Source of the DNA: Prochlorococcus sp. AG-679-M10
GTDB lineage: Bacteria > Cyanobacteriota > Cyanobacteriia > PCC-6307 > Cyanobiaceae
NCBI GenBank assembly: GCA_003210655.1
Contig: QCUQ01000001.1
Coordinates: 62,001-126,000, forward strand
DNA length: 64,000 nt
Reading direction: 5' to 3'
Made by a program: the position numbers and the translations under genes. The notes below the pieces were generated by a model. It was not told the DNA's origin, did not search any database, and worked only from the letters and a program-made list of their open reading frames with translations. Numbering within the stretch: the stretch's first letter is position 1; every line of letters starts with the position of its first letter. Shown here piece after piece: positions 11,192 through 21,970 of this stretch.

Positions 11192-12322
11192 TTAAAAAAC
11201 ATATTGATTAATTTTGGGGATATTTTCTTTGAATTTAAAGAACCCTTTTTTGGCAAACTTCCAAGAGAATAAGTCTTGATTTCTTACCAATTTAAAAATT
11301 TCTTTATTATGAGATTTTTGAAAACTATTTACAAAATCGTTATTTTCACCAACACCTGGATAAATTATATCTAACTGATTAATATCAACCAAGGTTTGCT
11401 GTAATTTAAGGGGATCAAGCTGAGTAACATTATCAAATTGATTTATGAATTCAAATACTATTTGTTGTTTGAAATTCAGAACTGCTTTAGATAATTTTAT
11501 TTTTCTTTGTGCATTGCCCAGTAGAATAATAAAAACACTCTTGTAATTTCCTAAGATTTTTTTAAGAGTTGGGACATGTAAATCGTTTTCAAATAATATG
11601 AGATTCTCTGACTTTGGTTCCATATTGCTTTTATAAATCTCATCATCAAGTGCAATTTGATTTGTTTCTTCTAGAAAGATTTGTTTAGTATTGATTTTTT
11701 CAACATTGAACCTATTATTTGAAAATTTTCTGAGATTTGCTGGGGAAAAAAGATATTGCTTCCCTTTTGTTTGTAATCCTGCGACCCATCTCCAACTCAA
11801 AAGGTTGGAAGCAGCATCTCCATCATAAAGATGTTTAAAGAAAAAACTTGCGCCTAATTGCCAGGGCAGACCTAAATTAAAAATCCAAGTACTAGCAAAC
11901 CACATCCGAGTATGGTTGTGTAAATAGTTATGAGTCTTCAACTCATTAACCCATGAATTTAAAAAATCTAATTCTGAATTTCCATTTATTGTTTTTTCAT
12001 AGGTTTCAAAATCGTAATCATAATTTTTTTCTAAAATAAAATTACACCAAACTTTTGGTCTATTTTCCATCCAACCTTTCCAGTAAATTCTCCAATAAAT
12101 CTCCTCTATAAATTTATTAATCTTTTGAGATTGATATTTCTTTTTAACTTCTTTAAGCAATTCATATTCTAGTAAAACCCTGTGAGAAATATAGGGTGAT
12201 AATTTTGAAACGGAGCTTTCATTCGTTGGGCCATAATCAAAATTACGAAGTTTTTCATAGTTTTTGATTTTATTCTCTAAAAAATACTCCCATTTTTCCT
12301 GAGCATCTAAAAATATTGGCAT
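11192..12322 (-). CDS. DNA photolyase/cryptochrome-like FAD-binding protein with extra C-terminal domain
   Basis: SVSKLSPYISHRVLLEYELL, FIEEIYWRIYW, HNHTRMWFASTWIFNLGLPWQLGASFFFKHLYDGDAASNLLSWRWVAGLQ. Confidence 0.8.
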   Translation of the reverse strand: MPIFLDAQEKWEYFLENKIKNYEKLRNFDYGPTNESSVSKLSPYISHRVLLEYELLKEVKKKYQSQKINKFIEEIYWRIYWKGWMENRPKVWCNFILEKNYDYDFETYEKTINGNSELDFLNSWVNELKTHNYLHNHTRMWFASTWIFNLGLPWQLGASFFFKHLYDGDAASNLLSWRWVAGLQTKGKQYLFSPANLRKFSNNRFNVEKINTKQIFLEETNQIALDDEIYKSNMEPKSENLILFENDLHVPTLKKILGNYKSVFIILLGNAQRKIKLSKAVLNFKQQIVFEFINQFDNVTQLDPLKLQQTLVDINQLDIIYPGVGENNDFVNSFQKSHNKEIFKLVRNQDLFSWKFAKKGFFKFKENIPKINQYVF

Positions 12323-12622
12323 TTTTACGTATATTAAAAAATTTTTTTTTAAATTGTAGTTGCTTTATAAATAAAGATTTTTAATATTTTATTTTATAAT
12401 TAAAACTTTAAAATAATTTTTTGAAAAAATGTTTTATTGAATTATTTAATTTAAACATTCAATGCGTACATTTTATACTTTTCAAGTGAGCTCCTCATAG
12501 GAAGATATATTACGGGCAATCCAATACTTTTTTACTCCTTAAAGTCAAATTTTTATCTATAAATACCTGACCTAAGTAAAAATTCTCCTCAAAAATATTT
12601 TCAAAATTATCCAAGAAATATT

Positions 12623-13372
12623 ATGGGTTCATTATTAGAAAAAAATGTTAAGTATCTTGATGAACAATATCGAATAGGAAATGCTCTTATATCTGATAAA
12701 GCATTTGATCAACTTGAAAGAAACTTACTTCGTACAGATCCAAAATGTGATTATTTTAATCAAAGAAGTAATTTATTATTACCCTCATTGCCTAAAGATA
12801 ATCATAAAGAGTTTTTAGCTAGCTTATTAAAAAATACAAGATTGAGCATTCAACCAAAAATTGATGGTTGCACTATTGCAATTAAATATATAAATGGCAA
12901 GTTTAATAAAGCCATTACAAGAAAAGGATTTGATGTCTCAAGCAAAATTGAAAAGATTAAAGATGTCCCCAGTAGCCTTCCTATCCAACGAGATTTTCAA
13001 GTTAGAGGTGAGCTTTACGCCCCAAATGAAACTCCCTATTTTTCCCAAAAAATTACAAGCGAATTCCTCAACAATAAAAAAAGGATTACAGAAAGTTTCA
13101 GCTTTTGCTGTTTCCAAATACTTAATGGAAGACTTAACCAGTATGAAACCCTTAACTATCTTAAAAAATGTGGCTTTAACACCCCTCACAGTTACTTCAC
13201 AAATTTTACAAGCCAAGTCGAGTTATTTAGAAAAAGATGGTTAGATGGAAAAATATTTTCTAAATACCCAACTGATGGAATTGTCATCAAAATAAATAGC
13301 AGAAAATTACAGTTACTTAGAGAAACAAACTTTTCAAAATACAATGAATGGCAATATGCAATTAAAAATTAA
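12623..13372 (+). CDS. stand-alone NAD+-dependent DNA ligase adenylation-domain-like protein
   Basis: YRIGNALISDKAFDQLERNL (LigA Ia-like), KIDGCTIAIKY, VRGELY, TDGIVIKI; ends after adenylation domain. Confidence 0.75.
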   Translation: MGSLLEKNVKYLDEQYRIGNALISDKAFDQLERNLLRTDPKCDYFNQRSNLLLPSLPKDNHKEFLASLLKNTRLSIQPKIDGCTIAIKYINGKFNKAITRKGFDVSSKIEKIKDVPSSLPIQRDFQVRGELYAPNETPYFSQKITSEFLNNKKRITESFSFCCFQILNGRLNQYETLNYLKKCGFNTPHSYFTNFTSQVELFRKRWLDGKIFSKYPTDGIVIKINSRKLQLLRETNFSKYNEWQYAIKN

Positions 13373-13533
13373 TTAAAATAAACTAATTAATCTTAAAAAG
13401 TTATTTTTATTAAATCACAAAAAGAGTGTTTATTTGAGTACTCACGATCCTTACAATATGTATTTACGATAAAAAAATATAAAGCAAGCTTGATTTTTAA
13501 TTAAGTTTCAATATTTCTTAGAAGAATTAGAAA

Positions 13534-14463
13534 ATGACTGCCACTATCCCCAAGAATAAAAATTCTAATTGGACCATATCAGATATTCCCAATTTAGATG
13601 GGAAAACAGCTTTTATTACTGGAGCAAACAGTGGTCTTGGATATTACACCGCTAAAGCTCTAGCAGAAAAAAAAGCACATGTTTTACTTGCTTGTAGAAG
13701 TTTAGAAAAGGCTAATTCGGCTATAGATAAGTTAAAGTCGCTAAATCCTAAAGGTAAGTTTACTCCTATAGAACTAGATCTATCAGATTTAAATAATGTA
13801 AGTGAAATTGGAACAAAAATATCAAGTGAGTTTGAGAATTTAGATTTACTAATTAACAATGCAGGCATAATGCACCCACCAAAAACATTAAGTAAACAAG
13901 GTTTTGAAATACAATTTGCTGTCAATCATTTGGCACATATGCTTTTAACATTAAAATTCCTCCCTTTAATCGAAAAGAAAGAAAAATCTAGAATAGTAAC
14001 AGTAACTTCAGGGGCTCAGTTCTTTGGAAAAGTTGGATGGAATAATTTAAAAGCAGAAAATTACTATAACAAGTGGGAATCATACGCTAACAGTAAATTA
14101 GCTAACGTAATGTTTGCTTTAGAGTTAAATGAAAAACTAGAGCAGAAGAATATTTTATCCTTAGCGGCCCATCCAGGTATTGCAAAAACAAATCTTTTTT
14201 CAGCACAGAAACCAAAACCAAGTCCTATTGAAACTTTCTCTTTAGAGCTATTTAGTCCAATTTTTCAATCGGCAGAGATGGGCTCTTTACCTCAATTACT
14301 TGCTGCAACTTCTCCTGAGGTAAAGGGAGGAGACCATTACGGGCCTAAATTCAATTTCAGAGGTCATCCAAAATTATCTCCAACTTCACCATTTGCTCTA
14401 AATAAGAAAGAAAGAAAAAATTTATGGGAAAAGAGTATGGAAATACTTAGTAGTTTTTTATGA
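13534..14463 (+). CDS. short-chain dehydrogenase (light-dependent POR/WWOX-like SDR)
   Basis: TAFITGANSGLGYYTAKALA, LLINNAGIM, YANSKLANVMF. Confidence 0.9.
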   Translation: MTATIPKNKNSNWTISDIPNLDGKTAFITGANSGLGYYTAKALAEKKAHVLLACRSLEKANSAIDKLKSLNPKGKFTPIELDLSDLNNVSEIGTKISSEFENLDLLINNAGIMHPPKTLSKQGFEIQFAVNHLAHMLLTLKFLPLIEKKEKSRIVTVTSGAQFFGKVGWNNLKAENYYNKWESYANSKLANVMFALELNEKLEQKNILSLAAHPGIAKTNLFSAQKPKPSPIETFSLELFSPIFQSAEMGSLPQLLAATSPEVKGGDHYGPKFNFRGHPKLSPTSPFALNKKERKNLWEKSMEILSSFL

Positions 14464-14724
14464 TTTTTTTAGTTTTATTAACTTCAAAAAATATTTCAGA
14501 ATATGCAATTCACTTTCGGAAAGTTTCATAAATTCATCTAAAGCCTGATAATTATCTTCATCAAATTCTTTGGCTATTTCTAAAAATTCTTTATGATTTT
14601 CATTTACAAATCTCTCTGCAATTTGTGATGGAGATAAGCCTTTTTCAATCAAATTACCAGGAGCATTTTTCTCCCAATTTTTATAAAACCAAGAAAACCA
14701 TAATTCAGTAATATTTTCTTTCAT
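14458..14724 (-). CDS. hypothetical; paralogous to 26243..26578
   Basis: ITELWFSWFYKNW...IAERFVNENHKEFLEIAKEFDEDNYQALDEFMKLSESELHILK. Confidence 0.65.
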   Translation of the reverse strand: MKENITELWFSWFYKNWEKNAPGNLIEKGLSPSQIAERFVNENHKEFLEIAKEFDEDNYQALDEFMKLSESELHILKYFLKLIKLKKS

Positions 14725-14728
14725 TTAA

Positions 14729-14998
14729 TTAATCTGGATATTTAATTTTAGATCTAGGAAATAAAAATAAACCAGAAATTATTGCAAATATTGTTAGAAA
14801 ACCCACAACAGGCGAGAAAAGAGGTTGTAGATTTATAAAGAAAAAATTTCCTGTATGAATTTTCATAAGCCAAAAAAAATCAAATCCAAAATATTGAAAT
14901 AATGAATATAAGCTTCCACTAAGAACAGTTATCAATAATGGAATTACTGCTATAAGAGTAATACTTCTGTGAAGTTTTCTTGTTTTAGTTTTAAGCAT
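14729..14998 (-). CDS. PepSY-associated TM helix-like protein
   Basis: RKLHRSITLIAVIPLLITVLSGSLYSLFQ...IHTGNFFFI. Confidence 0.6.
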   Translation of the reverse strand: MLKTKTRKLHRSITLIAVIPLLITVLSGSLYSLFQYFGFDFFWLMKIHTGNFFFINLQPLFSPVVGFLTIFAIISGLFLFPRSKIKYPD

Positions 14999-15000
14999 TA

Positions 15001-15246
15001 TTAATTTTTTCTAAGATATTTATGAAGATCTTTTTCACTTTCACAAGCCATCCACATATCTTTTATTTTAAATGTCCCAAGGCAACCAAGTTCTTTAGCT
15101 TTTTCTTTTGCTTCACTTTCAGTTGAATAATAACCTCTAAGATGAGCTTTTAATTCAATATCTGTCGAATTAAATCCAAAAATAATTAAAAAAAAGTTTA
15201 TTAATTTTAATTTAGAAATTAGATTAGTTTTTAAAGAATTTTTCAT
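15001..15246 (-). CDS. hypothetical small secreted/membrane protein
   Basis: 81 aa ORF, hydrophobic N-terminal segment. Confidence 0.5.
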   Translation of the reverse strand: MKNSLKTNLISKLKLINFFLIIFGFNSTDIELKAHLRGYYSTESEAKEKAKELGCLGTFKIKDMWMACESEKDLHKYLRKN

Positions 15247-15296
15247 AATTTAGATAGATCAGTTAATTTCTAATCCTCAATTTAATTATTAATTTA

Positions 15297-16718
15297 ATGC
15301 CTATTAAAAATAATTCAAAAAAAGAAGAAAAGATAAATTTTGTTATTGGGTTAGGAAGATCTGGTTTTTGGGCAGCAAAGTATTTAAGAAGTATGGGGAA
15401 AAAAGTTATTGTGTGGGAAAGTAATGAAAATAAAGAACTTTTAAAAATAAAGGAAATACTAGAAAAACTCGATATATCTGTTTGTTTAAATAAACAATTT
15501 TTATTTGATGAGTTTTATAAATGTCTTAAACAAATTGAATATGTTGTTGTAAGTCCAGCTATACCCTATGACCATAAAACAATAATCAAACTTAAAGAAA
15601 GAGGAATTGTTGTAATAGGAGAAATAAATATCGCATGGGAAAGTTTAAAGAATATAAATTGGATTGGAATTACCGGTACTAACGGGAAAACTACAGTAAC
15701 TCACTTATTAAGTCATATACTTAGAGAAAATGAATTAAAAGCCCCCTTTGCAGGCAATATTGGTAACCCATTATGTGAAATTGCTTACTCAACAAAAAGC
15801 AAAAATATTGATTGGTTAGTCGCTGAATTAAGCAGTTATCAGATAGAAATAGCGACAAATTGCATAAAACCTAAAATTGGAATTTGGACAACATTTACTC
15901 CCGACCATCTTGATCGTCACAAAACCATTGATAATTATTTCAAGATAAAAAATAGCTTACTAAAACAATCAGAATTTAGAATTTATAATTACGACGATAA
16001 ATATTTAAAAGAAAATTTCAAATCACTTTCAAATGGAATATGGATAACAACTAGTTCTGATGAATCCGATCTAGATCATTGTGATTATTGGATAAATAAA
16101 GAAGACTTTATTGTAGAAAGACGGAAAAAATTATTGAGTTTAAAAATCTTTAAATTAAAAGGTAATCATAATGCTCAAAATCTATTACTAGCTGTAGCAG
16201 CTGCAAGAAAAATTGGATTATCCCCTGAGATAATAAAGAATGCTTTATCTAGCTATGAACAACTTCCCCATAGAATGGAGACAATATTCCAATGCAATGA
16301 ACTTGAAATAATTAATGATAGCAAGGCTACCAATTTTGACTCTTCCATAGCAGGTATAAATGCAATTAAAGGTGCTCCCATAATAATTTCTGGAGGTAGG
16401 TTAAAAAATGGCGATTCTCGTGCGTGGGTAAAGATCATTAATAAAAAAGCAAAAGCTGTATTTCTTTTTGGTGAAAGCTCGCAAACCTTAAAAAAATTGA
16501 TCCTTGAGGGAGGATTTAAGAATGATATTTTTACTTTTAATGATCTTTCAGAAGTAATCAACTACGCCTATTTTTATATAGAAAAGAATCAAACTGAAAC
16601 TTTATTATTTTCTCCTTCATGTTCGAGTTTTGATCAATTTATAGACTATGAAGAAAGAGGAGAAATTTTTAAAAAATTAATAAATGAAAAATTTAATCTA
16701 AAGCTTTTAGAGTATTAA
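15297..16718 (+). CDS. murD: UDP-N-acetylmuramoylalanine--D-glutamate ligase
   Basis: [48 protein letters not shown]. Confidence 0.95.
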   Translation: MPIKNNSKKEEKINFVIGLGRSGFWAAKYLRSMGKKVIVWESNENKELLKIKEILEKLDISVCLNKQFLFDEFYKCLKQIEYVVVSPAIPYDHKTIIKLKERGIVVIGEINIAWESLKNINWIGITGTNGKTTVTHLLSHILRENELKAPFAGNIGNPLCEIAYSTKSKNIDWLVAELSSYQIEIATNCIKPKIGIWTTFTPDHLDRHKTIDNYFKIKNSLLKQSEFRIYNYDDKYLKENFKSLSNGIWITTSSDESDLDHCDYWINKEDFIVERRKKLLSLKIFKLKGNHNAQNLLLAVAAARKIGLSPEIIKNALSSYEQLPHRMETIFQCNELEIINDSKATNFDSSIAGINAIKGAPIIISGGRLKNGDSRAWVKIINKKAKAVFLFGESSQTLKKLILEGGFKNDIFTFNDLSEVINYAYFYIEKNQTETLLFSPSCSSFDQFIDYEERGEIFKKLINEKFNLKLLEY

Positions 16719-16819
16719 AAATTTAGTTGAACTAATTCCAGGTCGGTCATTACAACCAATTCACTACTAGCAAATTTTTTATCATTTAGTTAGATTTTAA
16801 TTATAAATTTGAAAGAAAC

Positions 16820-17134
16820 ATGAGTGAATCTAACAATTTACCACCAGCAATAAGTCATAAAAAATTAACTTACTTGATGCTAAATGCACAAAAAGACCTC
16901 AATGGCTCTGATGATAAAAAAAATACTGACAACTTAGAAAAACAAGCATTTGATGAATTAATAAATAATTGGGAGATCGTAACTAAAGATGTTATCAAGA
17001 CAATTTCTAAGCGAAATAAAAACGTATTAAAAGATAAATCTTCTAATTCCTTAATTGCATTGGGTGCTATGGAAGTTCATCTAAATATGGCATTACAAGC
17101 ACTAAATGCATTTAAAAAAGACTCTTTAGATTAA
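16820..17134 (+). CDS. hypothetical
   Basis: 104 aa ORF in intergenic slot. Confidence 0.55.
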   Translation: MSESNNLPPAISHKKLTYLMLNAQKDLNGSDDKKNTDNLEKQAFDELINNWEIVTKDVIKTISKRNKNVLKDKSSNSLIALGAMEVHLNMALQALNAFKKDSLD

Positions 17135-17137
17135 ATA

Positions 17138-17869
17138 TTATAGTTTTGGCATAGAGAATAAGAGCATATCGACGTAGGTATCTGATTGAATATCTATATA
17201 GCTGAAGTCAATAATCTCAAATCCCAAACCGTCACCAGAAGTAAGCTTTTTACTTGATTTATTATTTTTATCTCTTACTAACAAATCACCCTCTATTATT
17301 TGAATCCAATTAAATTTTTTTATTTCTAAAGGCAAATATTTTTTATTAAAAAGGTTATATTTACATCGCCATATAGATATATCTTGATTTATAAAAAGCT
17401 GACATTTATTTTTTTTTAAAGAATCAATAATCAGATTATTCCCAGAAGTATTCTTAATCGACATTTGATTATATGACGGCGTGAGATCTTGAATATCTGG
17501 ATATATCCATATCTGAAATAATTTGCAGTCTGTATTTTTTTCATTTTTTTCACTATGAGTTATCCCTGTTCCTGCAGACATAACCTGCACTTCATCTTCA
17601 TGAATTATTCCTAAATTATTTAATGAATCTCTATGTGTAATCTCACCTTTTATGACTATTGTGACTATCTCCATATTCGAATGAGAGTGAGTATTAAAAC
17701 CTGAATTAGGAGAAATCACATCCTCATTAATTACTCTAATTTTTCCAAAATTATCCCAGAATGGATCCCTGTGCTCTGCAAAAGAAAATGAGTGTTTTGA
17801 ATCAAGCCATTCTCTATTTGATTTAAATCTTTCATTAGATTTTCTGAACTTGAGAATATTTAAAGTCAT
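17138..17869 (-). CDS. pirin family protein
   Basis: FSFAEHRDPFWDNFGKIRVINEDVISPNSGFNTHSHSNMEIVTIV. Confidence 0.9.
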   Translation of the reverse strand: MTLNILKFRKSNERFKSNREWLDSKHSFSFAEHRDPFWDNFGKIRVINEDVISPNSGFNTHSHSNMEIVTIVIKGEITHRDSLNNLGIIHEDEVQVMSAGTGITHSEKNEKNTDCKLFQIWIYPDIQDLTPSYNQMSIKNTSGNNLIIDSLKKNKCQLFINQDISIWRCKYNLFNKKYLPLEIKKFNWIQIIEGDLLVRDKNNKSSKKLTSGDGLGFEIIDFSYIDIQSDTYVDMLLFSMPKL

Positions 17870-17963
17870 AAAATTATTTATTGAAAATTTATAAATTTTT
17901 ATTCATCTTTTGAAGGAGTCCAATTATGGGAGTTGAGAGAAATGAAAATTAGAAAAGTTATTT

Positions 17964-18092
17964 TTAGAAAGTTATTTTATTTTGAGCCTTGGTTGCTTTA
18001 CTAATAATTTTTTTTGCCTCATCTCTTGTTAAACAGTTTTCTGCTTTAACATTTAAATTCTTTAGCTTTTGTAATTGTTTAGAGATTTTCAT
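17964..18092 (-). CDS. small hypothetical (42 aa)
   Basis: MKISKQLQKLKNLNVKAENCLTRDEAKKIISKATKAQNKITF. Confidence 0.4.
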   Translation of the reverse strand: MKISKQLQKLKNLNVKAENCLTRDEAKKIISKATKAQNKITF

Positions 18093-18142
18093 CTCATATA
18101 TTAGATTTTTCTAAAAGTTAACATATTTTTAAAAGAATAGCA

Positions 18143-18709
18143 TTAGCTCTTTTTACACCACGGTAACTTTAATGACGATTCTGATTGAAGTACTGAATTA
18201 TCAGAGCAATATAACGGGTGTATAGGATTTTGTTTTTTTGTTTTTTTTATAAAAAGGGGACCTAAAGGATTAACAAAATTATCTTTTTTTATTGAAAAAG
18301 AATTCATTACTTTTTTAGAAATTTTGTAATTCCTATTAAGAAAGATCCCGTTGTTACCCCAACCTAACCACAAATGACAATATTTATTTTCAGACCAGTA
18401 TTTTAAACTTTTATTTATAAACTTATTGTTTAAATAGCCAACAGGGTTCTTATGAGTGAATAATTTGTCAGGTGTTTTGGAAATCAAAGCAAATAGATTT
18501 ATTATTTTAAGATTCCCATAATTATAATTTTTGCAAATTTTGATTATTTTCCTCGTTGTATTATCAATATAATTTAAATCTGAAAGAGATGGATTTAGAC
18601 CTATGAAAATCATTTCTTTTTTTGATTTGTTTATTTTAAAACTTAAACTCCATCTATATTTTTTATTTTTGCTTATTAAACAACTTCTTTCGATGAAAAA
18701 ATTTCTCAA
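18143..18709 (-). CDS. DUF1643-like protein
   Basis: EMIFIGLNPSLSDLNYIDNTTRKIIKICKNYNYGNLKIINLFAL. Confidence 0.75.
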   Translation of the reverse strand: MRNFFIERSCLISKNKKYRWSLSFKINKSKKEMIFIGLNPSLSDLNYIDNTTRKIIKICKNYNYGNLKIINLFALISKTPDKLFTHKNPVGYLNNKFINKSLKYWSENKYCHLWLGWGNNGIFLNRNYKISKKVMNSFSIKKDNFVNPLGPLFIKKTKKQNPIHPLYCSDNSVLQSESSLKLPWCKKS

Positions 18710-19191
18710 CCTAAGCCCACTCCTCTCGCCATTAAAGTTGCAAAAAGAGGAATAGTTGCAAAACCTACTAATTCAGTTGTGATAATAAGTCTAAATCTTT
18801 TTACAAGTTTTTCTGAGATCTCAGGTAATTTATTTTTACTCAATGGAATCGCCCACAAAATATAAGTTGTTGTTGGGTATAAAGACAATAATCCAACCAA
18901 AATATATAGAGATACTTTAATCCAAAAAATAGGATTCTCTGTATAAAAATCACCTCCTTGTCCAAAATATTTTACCCGTAGAATTCCAGTAACCAATATT
19001 GCAACCCCAGCCAAGCCATAAATAACATCTGCAACGACCATTGAGATAGTTTGGTTTCTATTAAGATCAACTTTTAAGGTCAACCTTTCAAATAAAAGAG
19101 ATCCAAAACACAATATTATTCCCAGGTAATGGATATAAGCAACTAATGCACTTTTAGCTATTTCGCCCGTAAATAAAGTTCCTAGTAACAT
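18706..19191 (-). CDS. DUF2214-like membrane protein
   Basis: Four-TM-like; ALVAYIHYLGIILCFGSLLFERLTL. Confidence 0.7.
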   Translation of the reverse strand: MLLGTLFTGEIAKSALVAYIHYLGIILCFGSLLFERLTLKVDLNRNQTISMVVADVIYGLAGVAILVTGILRVKYFGQGGDFYTENPIFWIKVSLYILVGLLSLYPTTTYILWAIPLSKNKLPEISEKLVKRFRLIITTELVGFATIPLFATLMARGVGLG

Positions 19192-19276
19192 TTTTAAGTC
19201 TAAATTTATACAATACTAGCTATTCAAATATATATTCGTCCAAAAATGCCTTCAGTAAAAAAATAATTTTTAGATC

Positions 19277-20047
19277 TCAGGATTTTAGGAACCTTTTTTG
19301 TCCCTCCTGAAAAGAATCTTTTTTGTTCCAGACCTCAACCACATCTGGGAAATGCTTTTCCATACAAACATCACAAACACCATGACTAAATCTAATATCA
19401 CTTATTTTCGATAGATATTTTTCTAAATGCATCCAATCACCATCATTATTTTTGACTTCTCTGCAATATGAACAGACTGATAATATACCCTCTTGTTTAT
19501 GCAAATTAGATAAAGCATCTAATAAATTGAGAGATTTTTTTCTTAACTCCAAAAAAGAAACTATTTGCTTAGATAATAATTCCATTACATTGTATTGTTT
19601 TGGAGAAAGATTACCTGGTTTCCGATCGATAACGCATAAAGTTCCAAGTTTATTACCATCTCTATTTTTAAGAGGGAACCCAGCATAAAACCTAATTTTA
19701 GGATCACCAATTACCAAGGGATTATTGATAAATCTTTCATCCTGAAAAGCATCCTGAATAATTAATGGGCTATTTTCTTGAATAGCATGGGTACAAAAAG
19801 ACCAATCCCTTTTTGTTTCATTAATTTCGAGGCCCACTTTTGACTTAAACCATTGCTTATCCTTATCAACTAAGGTCATTAAAGATATCGGAACATTACA
19901 TGTTGAAGCTGCTATTTTTGTAATATCGTCATAACAGGATTCTGGTTTAGTTCCCAATATCCTATATTCAGCTAATGCTTTTAACCTTCTTTCTTCTTCT
20001 TCCTTTTTAGGAATTAGATTTTGCATCATTCTTTTTGAGTTTTTCAA
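19277..20047 (-). CDS. GAF-domain protein
   Basis: NVPISLMTLVDKDKQWFKSKVGLE...FCTHAIQ...FYAGFPLKNRDGNKLGTLCVIDRKPG; C-terminal CxxC pairs. Confidence 0.85.
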   Translation of the reverse strand: MKNSKRMMQNLIPKKEEEERRLKALAEYRILGTKPESCYDDITKIAASTCNVPISLMTLVDKDKQWFKSKVGLEINETKRDWSFCTHAIQENSPLIIQDAFQDERFINNPLVIGDPKIRFYAGFPLKNRDGNKLGTLCVIDRKPGNLSPKQYNVMELLSKQIVSFLELRKKSLNLLDALSNLHKQEGILSVCSYCREVKNNDGDWMHLEKYLSKISDIRFSHGVCDVCMEKHFPDVVEVWNKKDSFQEGQKRFLKS

Positions 20048-20114
20048 CTTTAAAATTAATCTCTGTTTAAAAAACTTTTATCGATCAATACTTAATAAAA
20101 AGAAGATAAACTTA

Positions 20115-21359
20115 TTAATTTGTTACTTTGCCACATAGCTTTGAGACTGACTGTCCTGCAAGCCATCCACTCGTCCAACAATGTTGAAAATTGAACCCCC
20201 CAGTGATTCCATCAACATCTAGAACTTCACCAGAAAAAAATAAACCTGGACATATTAAACTTTCCATACTTTTAAAATTAACTTCATTGATTGAGACACC
20301 TCCAGAGGTGACAAATTCCTCACCAAAGGGGCCTTTACTAGAAATAATATATTTATCTTTCAATAGGCTATTTATCATTTTCTCTCTTTCATTTGCAAGA
20401 AGATCTGACCACTTTTTATCTTTATTAATTTCCATTTTATTTAATAAGAACACCCACAACCTCTTTGTTAACAAAGGTAGAGGTCTTAAATTAATTAAGT
20501 TTAATTTTCCATTATTAAATTTAAGGTTATCAATTTTTTCTTTTAACTCTTTATATTCTAAGTTTGACCATCTAATGATTAAATTAAATTTATACTTTTG
20601 GGCAAATAATTCTCTCGCAGCCATTGAAGAGAGCTTTAGGACAGCAGGACCGCTAAATCCCCAATGAGTTATGAGTAAATCTCCTCTATTTTTGAAAGAT
20701 TTATTATTTAGTTGAATTTCAATATCTATATTTTTAATGGAGACACCACTACACTCATTCAATTTTGTTTCTTTTGTGGAGAAAGTAAAAAGGGACGGAA
20801 CGGGTCTTATTATGCTGTGGCCAAAATTTTTAGCTAATTTATGTCCACTAGGATGGCCTCCAGTTGAGAGAATAATGTTTTTTGCAATTATCGAAATTTT
20901 TTCACTACTAAAAATAGTAAAAAGGTTATCTGAAGTTTTTAAAATTTCTTTAACAAAAAATTTGGTTGATATCTCTACCCCTTTATTTATTGCATTTTTT
21001 TTTAAGCAACTTATTACATCTAATGATGAATCAGATACTGGAAATACTCTATTATCAGCTTCGATCTTTAAATTCAATCCTCTTTTCTCAAACCAATCAA
21101 ATACATCTCCAGCGGCAAAACGATTAAATGATTCCAAAAGCTTAATCCCACCTCGAGGATAATTTTCTGCCAACTCATTCGGTATCCAGGATGCATTAGT
21201 TACATTGCATCTACCTCCTCCACTTATTCTTACTTTCTCCATAAGTTTTGAGGAACCTTCAAGAATTATTATTCTTTTAACACCATTTTCTGCGGCTGTT
21301 ACTGCCGTCATGAAACCTGCTGCCCCACCACCAACTACTACTAAATCAAAAGGGTTCAA
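20115..21359 (-). CDS. HI0933-like flavoprotein (NAD(P)/FAD-dependent oxidoreductase)
   Basis: VVGGGAAGFMTAVTAA, RISGGGRCNVTNA, LFFSGEVLDVDGITGGFNFQHCWTSG. Confidence 0.9.
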   Translation of the reverse strand: MNPFDLVVVGGGAAGFMTAVTAAENGVKRIIILEGSSKLMEKVRISGGGRCNVTNASWIPNELAENYPRGGIKLLESFNRFAAGDVFDWFEKRGLNLKIEADNRVFPVSDSSLDVISCLKKNAINKGVEISTKFFVKEILKTSDNLFTIFSSEKISIIAKNIILSTGGHPSGHKLAKNFGHSIIRPVPSLFTFSTKETKLNECSGVSIKNIDIEIQLNNKSFKNRGDLLITHWGFSGPAVLKLSSMAARELFAQKYKFNLIIRWSNLEYKELKEKIDNLKFNNGKLNLINLRPLPLLTKRLWVFLLNKMEINKDKKWSDLLANEREKMINSLLKDKYIISSKGPFGEEFVTSGGVSINEVNFKSMESLICPGLFFSGEVLDVDGITGGFNFQHCWTSGWLAGQSVSKLCGKVTN

Positions 21360-21549
21360 AAATGTAGGCTCTCAAATATTTCCTTAATCTGATAATAGCA
21401 ATTCAATTTTATAAAAAAAAACATTTTTAATAAAAAATTCAAGGCTTAGACTGAATTATCTTGAAATATGGAGAATATTAATTAAAGACATTTTAAATTT
21501 TAAGGTTTATATGAACACGCAACTATCTTTTATATATTATTTTAGTTAG

Positions 21550-21786
21550 ATGGTTAATTTATTTTCCTACGTCAAATATTCTGAAGCTAGCTTCCCAATG
21601 ACGGGCCAATATACGGCTCTTTTGTTATTAACTTCAGTTATATGGATACTTCTTTGGATCGGTTATAGACAAAATAAAATTAACGATGAAATAAAGAAAA
21701 AAGAGAAGGAAGAGAGAATTAACGCAAAAACTGAAAGGAGAAGAAAGTTAGAAAGTTTATATCCAAATAGAAAAAATAATTTTTAA
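21550..21786 (+). CDS. small membrane protein with charged C-terminus
   Basis: 78 aa ORF. Confidence 0.5.
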   Translation: MVNLFSYVKYSEASFPMTGQYTALLLLTSVIWILLWIGYRQNKINDEIKKKEKEERINAKTERRRKLESLYPNRKNNF

Positions 21787-21817
21787 AAAATTTTTTTAAT
21801 CAAGCTTTTAAATAGTA

Positions 21818-21970
21818 CTAATTAGAAATTACTTTGATTTCACTGTCGAATTCACTTCTATTCTTAATAAGCTTTGCAATTTCTAGGTTAAGTTCTTCTT
21901 CTGATTTAAAGCCTAATATGTCTAATGGCGCCAGACCAAGTGACATATCATTTCTATTAATTAATTCCAT
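21818..21970 (-). CDS. small hypothetical (50 aa)
   Basis: MELINRNDMSLGLAPLDILGFKSEEELNLEIAKLIKNRSEFDSEIKVISN. Confidence 0.4.
   Translation of the reverse strand: MELINRNDMSLGLAPLDILGFKSEEELNLEIAKLIKNRSEFDSEIKVISN

Noticed and set aside
12894-13244. Out-of-frame ORFs inside the ligase-like gene
   Set aside because: Overlap the frame that carries KxDG/RGE/DGIVIK motifs
20191-21387. Three + strand ORFs opposite the HI0933-like flavoprotein
   Set aside because: Antisense to a strongly supported CDS; no recognizable motifs
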